A DNA stretch of 64,000 nucleotides from positions 17,493,280-17,557,279 of the forward strand of contig JAKZAP010000006.1 in assembly GCA_023053575.1 (NCBI GenBank), given 5' to 3'. Of the stretch, positions 34,901 through 46,900 are shown piece by piece. Each line of letters opens with the position of its first letter. The stretch's first letter is position 1. Made by a program: the position numbers and the translations under genes. Origin of the DNA: Branchinecta lynchi. Lineage: Eukaryota; Arthropoda; Branchiopoda; Anostraca; Branchinectidae. Below the pieces are notes generated by a model. It saw only the letters and a list, made by a program, of their open reading frames with translations. It was not told where the DNA came from and did no database searches.

Positions 34901-37900
34901 GTAGCGTATCTTTCACACCTGCGCGAGAAGCTTTCATGATGGATGCGTATTTACGTTTTCCTTACTCGGTTTCTTGTGCTGAATTTTCGTTTCTTTTACC
35001 ATTAGTAGGCTAAGTTTTTGTTTTCATCATTAGTAAGTTTTTCTTCAAAAACCTCTGTTTTTTCACTGACAGATGTGATGCGTACGTGTCGACGCAACGC
35101 AAGTATAGAACTTGGTTCTATTCTTTCCTTGCGTTTTATTCGTCTGCTTTGTGTTTCCAAGCGCCAGGCAGAGGTTTCGTAGCTCACTGTGAAAGGCTCA
35201 ACGCCTCAATGTGAAAGCGGCTTAATTCCGGGAGATTTCCATGGGCGCCTATCCAAGGCTTTTATAAGATGTCTGGTGACATGATCGCTATCATATTACC
35301 TTGCGTGTTTTCCAACGTCTTCGAACCTTGCGTACCACAAAATTTTCTCTTGGGATTTTTCTAGCATAAAGACCTGTACAGCATTTTTCGAGTAGTTTTA
35401 TATACCCGGGATATCCCAGCATCCGCGCAAAAATAGTTTTTCTTTCTCAGTTGTGCCTTACGAATAATTTCCCTCATCTGCGCATCTGCTATTCATTTTT
35501 GTTTTGTGTTTACTGTTCTCGAAAGTGGGTCAGAACACAGTAACATGTTCTCAGACATGTTTTCTAACGTCTAATATTCTTGCGTATCACTGATTTTCCT
35601 TTTCTTCGTATTTTCTATTATTTTTGTTTTTTGGAGCTGGATACGTTATCAATTAACCGTAGGCTATAGCAATTTTTTGCTAGCTCTATAAACCCTTGTT
35701 ATCCCAGCATCCGTCCAGGAACTTACGGGGTCGTGCCTTACCAAGAATTCGCCTTGCCGGATAATCTACACTGTAGATTAACATATTCTAACATTTCGCG
35801 AACAGGTATGCAGTGTATATCATCCTCCTATATCAGCCTTCAGAGATGATTTCTGTCCAAAAAACTTATAACAGTTAACACACCTTCATCTTGTTTGATA
35901 TCGGAATGACAACCTGATTGGCATTTTCAAAGATCAACCTCGCCTACGGCTCGGTAGATATTTTTCATAACCTACCTCGCCTTCGCCTCGGATAGGTTAT
36001 TTTCAATGACCGTCTCGGTGTTATTTTCCGATATCAACCTCGATGTCTGAAGTTAACCTTTAATACAAGGTGAGCAAACTCAACATTTCCGTTGTGCCGG
36101 AATTATGTAATATTTTTCACTATATAATGAAAACGTGGCAAAAATGTTATGTTTTAAAGAAACGTCACGCTTGAATGCCCATACCGAAGTTTTTTAATAC
36201 CATTTACTTATAGAATATGTTATCTCGTATATTTTAAAATTGCTCATTCTTCTGCGTATGTGTTGAAACTTTTGGCAGTGTAGGTTACTCTCTCATTTGC
36301 TGTTCGCAGGGTTGCCACATAAAAAGTATTTAGAGAGTGACTTTTGGCCCAAAACAGAGAGTGAAATGGGAGTGAAATTTTATATTCATGAAAAAAAGAA
36401 GTGAAATGGTTCGTTTTGGTCCGAATCGCTTCTGCAAAATGACATATCCTAATTTATTTTCACAAACAAAAACTTGAAATAGTCACTTCTAGTCGGATCC
36501 CCTGCTGCAAAAAGGGCACATTTGGACCTTTTAAGAAATAGAGTGATTTTTATGTCCTACGTAGGACAAGAGTTACAAAAATAAAATAGAGTGACAATTC
36601 ACACTATCGTGCGACATGTGGCAACCCTGGCTGTTTGTTCTGTTCTCGATTGGAAAATGTGCTCGATTGTGATCAGTTTTTTCCCCTGCAGTAACGAGAA
36701 TATTGAAGAGAAGTGCACGTTGCTCACGAAGCGCCTCAATTCACTTCAGCAAGCATTGGATGCCATTCACAAGGAGAAGGAAACTGAAATACAGGAAGCG
36801 ACACAAAGACTAAGGAAACAGTTGGAAAGCGCTGATAGGGAGAAACAATATTTGCACGAGGAAATTACCGCACTAAAGGTAAAGGTCGCCAGACGTTTGC
36901 TTGAGTGAAAGTTTGTATTTGATGTGTCATAGTGTGCAAATGCAACGGTGATTTCCGAATGCATTTTTGTGTGTGACAAACTGGGATCCGAGATCAGTCT
37001 CGCGAATGTACGGGTACAGGAGCCACAGGGCACAAGGACAGGGGGGAAAATGACCAGCGCAAATGGTAAGAAAAATTAAGAAGATGCGATGAAAAATCCT
37101 GCATGGTATAGGTAGCACCCTTTTTTCGGCCGGTTAATTTTGACTCCATATCTTGTACTAACAGCCTGTGCATGCGAGGGTGTGAATATAGTAGGCTACT
37201 ATTCTATAACTGCAATGAAATCCAATGGGAGTTGGGATGGGGGGCATAATTTGTGGTCGACACAATATTATAGCTAAAGCTTGTCTGCAGAACCGGTTCC
37301 TTTTTTCTTTGCCTTTATAAAACTTAAGACGTCTGGAAATCTTCATATAGTAATAATAGTAAATAATTTTGAACACAAACTCTAAGGGACAACAAGTGGG
37401 ATAAAACACATAAGAACGAAACAAGTAGGGAGTAAGAGGGCGGTCGAAAAGCTGATTGCGACAGTTTGCAACAACTGCAGATTACTAATACCGTGGCAAA
37501 TGTTCACGCCGTCGTCAGGTTAAAACAGAAAATCCGCCGTGATCATTGAGGTGAAATCGCTTATCCTTATGACAAGTATGTCATAGCTAATATTCGCAGA
37601 AGATTCGTATGCTCATAGAAGGAATGCAAGACTCCCGGCTTTGGTTGAAACTAATGGCATACGATTAGCAAAGGGCTAGAGATTCCCGAATTATCAACTG
37701 AAAGAAAGTTTATGAATGTGCAGTTCTATCATATTGATGATACATCTTTGAGTGGGGCTAGTGTAGTCGTAGATTCGCTGGGGAATTTCATTTCGTAGAC
37801 TATATAGTAATAGCTTAGCTTTAGTCATCTTAATCATCTCTGGAGGCTGATATGACTTCATATCATCCTCTCTGGAATCTGATATGACTTATATCATTTA

Positions 37901-40900
37901 TTAATAGCTTAGCGCAGGGGTACCTCTCTGTGCTCAGTACAGCTATACTCTTTTCCTCATGCCAGGCGGCGTATACTCTTGATGGCTATCTCTCCTTGCC
38001 GATACAAAATCTCCGGCCTCTCCGGGTAGCTCGCGGAAGAAATGCAGAAATGGTGTCGCAGCTGCCCCTAAAGATCGCGGTGATTGATTGACACAGGATT
38101 TGAGTCGTTGAGTTTGAGTCGTACGGACACGCTTACTCCTTCTTCCTGAGGATCAGTGGCGTGTTTTGGACTTAGTGATATAGAGTATTGCAAGGGGCTT
38201 TCTTTGCAGGCCAATCGTTGTTACTGATTGTCGGGGAAACCTGTAATAGTAGATTCAAGGCGTTTTGTGTGGCCTCAGGTTTGCGGTCCTCGGCTCTGAA
38301 GAGAGAAAATCCACTCGACCTCTTTTTGTTGACTGTGTCGATCGATCTGTTATATCGGGAAAGCCAGGTGATTCAGGCTAAGTTTGCCCAAGTCGCAGCA
38401 GGGTGATTAAAAATGTGGGTTCCTTATCTCTAGCCCATTAAGGAACAGCTGCTAAATTGCCGGCAGTTCATCCGCTGATACACGCGAATGCAAACATTTT
38501 TCAGATAGTAGTCGGGCTTATGGCCTCAGTGCTAGTTATAGTTTAAGCCATGCCAGATTCCAAGATTGGGTGAGTTCTGACTCTGTTTAAACTTTACTCG
38601 TTTTCTGTAATTGGGGATCTTTCTATCGTTTGGAATATGCTTATGGAATACTAGTAATCATTGCCCGCAAGGTGCTACACTACTAGATAAATCAGAGTAG
38701 ATAGCTGATTTTAATGTTTTTTAGCATATTAATTAGTTGCGAGATATGTAGTGTTGCAAGTAAGGATTCCCTGTAACGATAGATTGTAGAAAAAGATGGA
38801 AAGCAATGCGTAATTTATTGCCGAAATCCAGTTTAGTTCTTGTAAGTTCAGAAAGGCGCCGCATTAAAAAAAAAAAATTCGGTCCGGGGACCTTTGCCTT
38901 CGATTTCATGTGGAACAACGCTGGAAAAAAATTTGGACGGCCGGATCCCAGTCGCCCCAAATCGCTTAAAACGGTATAGCATCACCCTGAACGTCAACAT
39001 GTTCTAGTGGTATGTACAATTTGTAGATGGGGACACGCATAACTGCCGAAGAGGTTGGGAGATCAGGACGAAATTTGGTGGGCAGAACCATCATAAGTCC
39101 TAGATATTCTACTTACAGACCAAGACCGGGTCCATGCACCATGCGAGAGGTAGAAGGGGAAGGGGGGGGGGGGTGGAGTGTGGACTGAGCGGTTCCTTTA
39201 TTGTACATGGAATCGGTAGTGACTAACCACTGCATTCGATTTACCATCTCTGATATGGTAGTTACCGGAAGCGCACGTGAGCTGTTATGGAACCGCCCCA
39301 TCGAAAGAGGTGTCTATCTTCAGGCCTAAATACTTTCTGGAACAAACAACGTCTTCATCCCTTTATCCCTTTCGAAATTGAAGGTTGGATTATTATTCTA
39401 CATTTTCCGCAGGGAAAAATTCGAGACCTTGACAACCGACTTGGTGAAACTCAAGAATTGAACAGCCAGCTTTCAAAATACCGGGGAACCATCTCTTCCT
39501 TGCAAGTACAGCGTAAGAATCTTCGTTTTTTCGCTCTAAGCTTTTTTTTCGTTTTGTCTGAGAATCATCCGATTGTTATGGCCTGGAGGAAGATTTGTCT
39601 GTAAGAAAACGGTAGGCGATCAACTGAAAAGTTTTTCATGGCAGTAAGCCTGCATAATACTTTATTTGGTAAACGCTACTTTGGTTATAGACCAAACAAA
39701 ATTGAGCCTGTGGTGAACAAGAAAGACCTCGGGCTGGGAACTTAATCATAAGTTTCTAAATAAGGGGAAAGTTCTGTCGTATCCTGACAAAGTCGCACGC
39801 GAAAAAAATTATCAGACTCCTTTTTCTTGATGGCGAAGTTGTTAGAAAATCAAGACCCCGACAAGTTACTCGGCTGTTTTCCTTAGGGGTAACTGTTCAC
39901 TCTTCAACTCTTGCACCTACCGTCAAATAACCAGTATAATCCAACCAATCCACTTCAAACGTTTGATTCTGTTTGCTAAGGGGGTGAGGAAGTAGTGCAT
40001 CAGGGCATATAAAAAACAATACGGGTTCCAGGGGGATCCACACATCCGCCTCGTTAAAGCTATGCCTGTAAGCACGTCTCTTCGATATCTAATGTTGTAA
40101 TTGTTTCCTTTATTATCTAGCTTTTTATCAGTTGGGTGTTTTCAGTTCAGTCCCTGTGCGATAAATATCAGCAGGTAATTCTGGGCACGTCTTCAGTCAC
40201 CCCAGCGTACTTGTTGATATCAGACGCATTGGGGACACATTGCTACCAAGTTATTCTTGCTTGAGTTTATTCAAGGTTCGTCTGTATTTGTGTTTCGATT
40301 TTGTTTGCTTATTCTGTGCGGTGCTTGTGCTTTCGAACGGTTTGGCTCTAGTTGGTTGATTAAGTGATTTTGAGAAAAGTAATTAGTTGTAGACACAAAG
40401 TAATTTCTCTGTACAGCAGATCCAGACCATTTTTTTGTACTTTTTCCGTGACTTTCAGTCCACTTGGTTTCATGTTCTACTATTTACTACTAATTCTACG
40501 AAATTGAGTCGAAGAAAAAGTGTTTTCTCAGAGTTACACTAGAAAAGAAGCTTCACTACTTTTCAAGAAGACGTAATGAAGTAACCTTCTTCGAAAGAAA
40601 AATCGTTACCGTGCACTAGGAAACCATAACACGGGAATTGGTCAGTATACTACGATTTCTCAGTAACATTTGCCAGACACAAGAATGAACAACGAATTTT
40701 TAACTTCTTTAATCGCATTGAAAACATCTGAAAAGTTCGATTGGTGGTTGAAAATATTTGCTTTGATTGACCTTGGTGTTTCTAAGCGGTAGACAGATAC
40801 ATACTTAAACGGTTTGCCAGTTTGTGTTTCAGAATTTTTCATCGTGTCAGATTTCTCCTTAGCCGACGGTTGAGTTTTACGATCCTCCATAATACTTCGC

Positions 40901-43900
40901 ATTTCGGCGGTTCTTATTCAGCATCACGCTTTGCTATATTGCTTGCTTAGTATTTGGTCGAAGGGAGAGCAAGTATTGTTCAGTTTGATGATCACACAAG
41001 TTTTGTGCACAGTTTTTCAGTTTGCAGTGTTTTCAGTTTCTTTGCTCGGTTTATTTTGTTTTGATGTTTGGGATGGAAGTTACATCCAGATTAAGCTCGT
41101 ATAAATCGGTAACAATGCACAAAACTGAAGTCCGACTAGGACTAATCTCATTAGGTCAGCCTGAGGTGATGGGACAGCTCTGGGGCCCTAGTGAGATTGG
41201 TCGTTGCTTGGACGTGATCGTCTGTGACTGTGGTAAATTAGTGGTCTTACCCCTTATCAGTGTAGTGGAATTTTCGATAACGCGCTCGTAAATACCGGTG
41301 GGCTTTACTACCTTGCTTTTGCGATTGTGGCCTAATCTTTGTTGACCCGCTTCGGTGCTTGATCAATGAGGAAACTCATCTGATTCGGTTCCTCCACAGT
41401 TAGTGACTAGCTCCCGTTCTTTCCTGGTTCCCGTTGGCTGAGCATGAGGAAGTTGGATTGGCCTTGCATGCAGATCTCTCCCCGTGAGTATTACATCAGG
41501 TACTGGTCTATAAACTGAACCTGGCCTGTTGTAAGACTCCTGGGGCGGATTTGGAATTCTACGTTTCAACGCATGGCCTTATGAGGTACCTGTTCTCTTA
41601 TTCTTAGTGCATAGCCTTTCTTTCAGTCCTTATGTGTATAGTAGAGGTATGTTACTTCGGATGTCGACTGACTTTGAACAGTACCGAAAAATTTGCTAAA
41701 GTTCAAACTTAACATACTTTGTAACGAGACATAGTTATTAGTACATCTGTCAATTCGTCAACCTAATTTTTACACAGTTTTATTCGAGGTCACATCTTGT
41801 GAAGTGTATTAGTTAATCTGTTGTTGTTTCAATGCATTTTGTAGATGTTCCGCATGTTACCCTCTTCTAGTTTTAAGCTGTTTGGAATTAAACTTGATTG
41901 ATAGTATAAATAGGCTACACTGTAATGAGTGCGAACGATAATATGTAAAGTGTAATACCATGAAATGTAGCGAAATTGAAGCCACACAATGTAATCGTTT
42001 ACTAACAGTTTTGCATTACTTTCATAATCGTTCAGAGACGAGAGGCGTTACTAGCCAAAATGTTTGTGGGGGGGGGGGGGGGGCAAGGTATTTACCGACT
42101 GGCTGGTCATTTTACCGACTGAAAATCAAAGACGTCATTTATGAGCATACTAACCGACATGTTCGGTAACCTAAGTTGCATGTTATCAGTCTCGCGATAA
42201 TTGGGCGTAGGCGTTTCTGTTTGATATGAATCATGTACGATTATGGCGGTACATCTTATGCAGGCGATTAGTAAGAGATCTTTCCCAAAGAACCCATATT
42301 TTGTGTCGGAAGTTATCTGTAGCTTGGTCTTTCTTTTTAGTCGAACGAAATGAGAAACATCGGAATGACCTGCATCTCGAAATCAAACGGCTGAAAGATG
42401 CCTCGTCGAACCATGTTGATAGGTATGCCACATTTTGTTTTCCTGATATCCTGCCTTACTTCGTGCTCTTATTTTCTTATTTTATTTTAAAGTATGCTAA
42501 CTAAGCTTCCGTTTAGTTGTGGCTGTCCTATGCATGCTGCCAGTGCGAAGGTTGTCCCAAAAAATACCCTTTTTTGGGATCCGCTTTTCTTCGGATTCGT
42601 CGCATTGTGCCTGTTAAGAAACTTAGAAAGGCCGACACGAGATATAAACGCAACAGGCTTCGGTTCCTTGGGACTTTGATAGCTCCTCTTGTCTCTTGAA
42701 ACTAGATTCCATGTCGCGTATTAGGCCCCCTAGCAAGTAGCGGGCCCAGTACGCGACAAGGCAGAGGGACGTACTTCCCAGTGCCTGGTGAGAACACCCA
42801 CCAACTTGACTGATCGTTATCTGACATCTGTTGTACCCTATTTTATTTCACCCAATATTTTAACTCTACAGTTTAAGTCTGTTTATATAATTTTGTAATG
42901 TGTTATTTGCATGAATGACGATCCGATGCTAGCATGTAGAATACAAGCTATTAAGGAAATAAAGTACATTATTTATTTATTTAAAGTTTAACTGAAAAAC
43001 CAACTTATTTATGTGTCGTTTAATTGAATACGCTCAATTATTTGCATTCTGCAAAGGGATTGTTTATTTTCCACCATCTACTCTAGTTATGACGTTCCGA
43101 ATATCTGCGGCCGTCCCCACAACGGCAATTCTACTATGGCGCGGAAAATTTTAATCTCAACACAAAGGCGGCTTTTCAGTGGGCAGTGGTAACATTGGTG
43201 GAGATTGCTTAGTGCTTGAAAAACAAAAGTCAGAAATTTGTCTCTTAAGGCATACAACAAAAATACAAGCGTATAGAGGTACCAACAAATCACACGGAAA
43301 TTCCGCTATTTGAAAATCAATTATTTGTGAATAGCGGAACAACGAAGTAACGCATTTTCAGCGGGTCTTCAAGACAATTTTAGTGAATAAGTGATGGGTA
43401 ACTAGATTGTCCTATCCCAGCCCTTTTCGGTTAAACTTAAATGTGTCTGATAGTCAAGATTTCCAAGTAGCCTACGCATTGAAACAAAAAGACTATTCCC
43501 TCTAAGAACGATTAAATTAGCAACTAGCTAGGGGGGGGGGGGGGGGGGGGGGACATTTAACAATCACGTCTTGGAGGCGAGATGGAGTTTTCAGAACTGC
43601 TTCGTTTTCGATACATTTTATGTTTTTCCCACACCGTAGCTGGTTTGCTTTCCCTTGATGTTCTTCATTTGTCTTGCAGATATTTGGTAGCTAACCTCGT
43701 ATGTGGCTACGTATCTGCTCCAGGCAATGACAAGCAGAAGGTTCTGAATCTCCTTTCCACGGTGCTGGACTTCACGTCAGAAGAGAAGACGAAATGCGGA
43801 CTTATTGAACAACAGGCTGTCGACCAAAAGGTACGATTCATTAACTGTTTTTCTTTCACCACGTGAGGGTGCGCTTTGAAAAGACTTCACCCCATGAGGA

Positions 43901-46900
43901 TATGTACCGAAAAATAACGTCAGTCATACCAAAAACAATAGTAGTGGACAGAAAGAAATCCTGCAAGCCCGATGTGTCACGATAATTAGCGCTATCTAGC
44001 GGTTGATCTGTCCTTAAAACAATTAGCCTTATTTCTGTTCAGCGCTCCAAGGGGACTGGCATCCGTTGTCTCATATTCAACACTTGTGTAGACATAGAAC
44101 GTGTCCGAAAGCTCCGAAACGAACGAAAATGATGAATTAATTCAGCATTTTATGCAGCATTTCGCGTGGCAACGACATGATGCAAGAAGTCGCCGCGCAG
44201 CTTTTCCATGAGTACCAAGAAGTATTTCCTGAAAAGACAATACTGGTTAAGTCACAAAGTAAGCCATGGGTCACCAAAGAGATGAAGAACCTCATAAAAA
44301 CGAGAAATGAGCTCTATAAGTCGGGATATCGTGAGGAGGCTAAGAAAATGCGCAATGTGATTTGCCTTAAAGTAAAGAAATCAAAAAAGGAATTTGGTGC
44401 TCAAGTAGTGAATAAGCTATGGAAATCTAATCCTTCTAGATTCCACCAAAAAGTTCAGGAGATTATGGGACAAAATAGAAAACAGACAACTATTTATGGA
44501 GTTGATGGTGAAACCCGTAAGTGCTAACCAGATCAACTCGCACTTCGCAAATATCTGTCGCACGCACCCACCTCTAGCCGAGCTACCTGAAAATGGACCC
44601 GTCGAAGAAATCCCGATCATTCACCCAGAAGCAGTATGCGAGAAGCTCAAACGACTAGACACCAGGAAGAGTAACTACCCCCTAGAAATTCCTATCGAGC
44701 TGATAGCTACGTGCTCCGAGGAACTTGGTCCCATTCTGGCAGCCTGTTTCAACCAATGTCTCATCGATGGTGCATTTCCTGACTGCTTCAAGTCAGCCTA
44801 TATCACTCCTATTCCCAAAGTAAAAAAACCGCTTTCGCCGAACGACCTGCGCCCTATCTCAAAAACACCGTGTCTTTCTAAGGTGTTTGAACGTTTCATT
44901 TATGAATATCTATTCGAAGACATCGAAGCAAATTTAGATCCCCGGCAATTTGGGTTCCGGCCCGAACACAACACCACCCACTATCTCGTAAGCCTCATTG
45001 ATGATCTGATGAGACATCTCGAGAAAGATGAGGCATACGCAGAAGTGCTAATCAGTGACATCGTAAAGGCTTTCGACAGCCTTAATCACCGAGTAGCCAT
45101 CAACCGAGCGAAAAAAATGGGCGCTCGGCAGTTTCTTTTGCGTATGGTAGCCAGTTTCTTGCACAAACGGAGGCAGTGTGTCGCGCTCGGAGACAAAGAA
45201 GTATCTGAATTTGCTGAAATTTGGTGTGGAGCCCCTCAAGGGACAAAATTAGGACCGCTACTTTTCCTGATCGTGTTCAACTCCGTCCTAGCAGAATCAC
45301 AGAGTCGCTACAAGTTCGCCGACGACCTGTCGAGCATTTCATTCCGAACCTCAACTAGGGTCGCAGAGCAAATCACCATCTCATCTATATTTTCCAAGCT
45401 AAAACACGACCTTCAAGATGTCATGCTTACTGTTAGCGAAACAAAGAGCCATGTGTTACAAGTTAGCTTCTTAAAATCTGCGATCCCCCCGCAAGACGAT
45501 ATTGGACTAGACATCAAGGATCAAATAAAAATTTTGGGGGTGATTTTCAAAAGCAACCTTAAATGGGATCCGCATGTTGAATCCATTCTCCAAAAGGCTG
45601 CCCTATGTCTGAAATCGTTTGCATGCCTTACCCGATTCAACATCAACGTCTCAATTATGCGTGGGCTATACTGCATGTACGTCCGGTCCCAGACCGAATA
45701 CGCCTGTCCAGCTTGGCATCCAGGACTAACTGCTGTGCAAACCGAAAAACTTGAAAATGTCCAGAAACGGGCATGTAAAATTATGCTTGGGGCTAATTAC
45801 ATGTCCTATGATGACAGCCTGCAAAAACTGAGGCTGCAAAGGCTGGCTGAAAGGCGTCACGACCTCACCATGCGCTTCGGGAAACAATGCCGGCTCACCG
45901 TAAAATCCTGCCTGATTTTCAAGAGGCACGCAGCAGTGGGCCGAGGACTCGTCGAGGAATCCTCACTTCAAGATGCCAACTCCTCTGTCCCCCGCCTCGA
46001 AAATCTTCAAAGAGATACCTATCGTCCTTCGTCCCTTACTTCGTGGGCCACTTCAATGACGAATCGATGGGAAAAACGTTAGACGTCTGAAATGTTAATT
46101 AATTGTATATAGTATAAATCGTTTTATTTTTGTAACGTATGACGTCCGCCGCTAGCCACGTGCTATTATGGAAATAAAGAGTTTATTATTATTATTAATG
46201 CAGCACTAATTCAGCATAAGACTCATCGAAAAATTCAGCAAGAATGCTAAATTTTATGCTGAATTTTCAAGAAGAAACTGGAGTGTACGGCCATTCTCTC
46301 AGTGTTTTCGGCGGCAAACATAAGAAATTCAAAAAGACAACTGACAATCCGGCAAACATTCCAAATTCTAAGACAACCGGCGATCATGGCCAACGAAGAA
46401 AGGAAAGATAAGAAGGTTGGATATCAGTGGCTGATCCATTTTGTCAGCTTTATACAGCTAATTCTCTTTTCTTCTTCTTCTTCCTGACTTAAATTTTGGT
46501 ATTCTAGAAGTGTCAGAGAAGAAAAAAGATAACAGCTTTCGGACAACAGCATTTACAGCACCAAAAAGCTTTCGGACACGTTCATAGTAGAACTTGAACC
46601 CATAAGGTAGTGGGTAACTTTCATTTTCTAGAACTGAGACATATGCAAAATGTCTATTACCTATTAAGCAGAAATGCTGGTTTTCTACACATCTACCTGT
46701 GGATCTGTTTTACTATGTCTGCGACAAGTGGTGAGGCGCAGGGTGATGAACAGGAACTAGTCCACATGGAAGCGCTGAACTGGAATATGGCCAATTGGTC
46801 CGCTGACGTTTCGACTGATCTTTATGTAAATCATCGTCAAACTACACGTGTAATGTGTTTGCAAATCCTCTTGGTTTGTTTACATTTTTTGTTTTGTTTT

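Larger units (their letters stand above)
44097..46583. mobile_element. MITE split by a LINE insertion
   Basis: Ends AACGTGTCCGAAAGCT and AGCTTTCGGACACGTT are perfect inverted repeats, flanked by CATAG on both sides. The MITE is about 450 bp without the LINE at 44160-46197. Confidence 0.7.
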
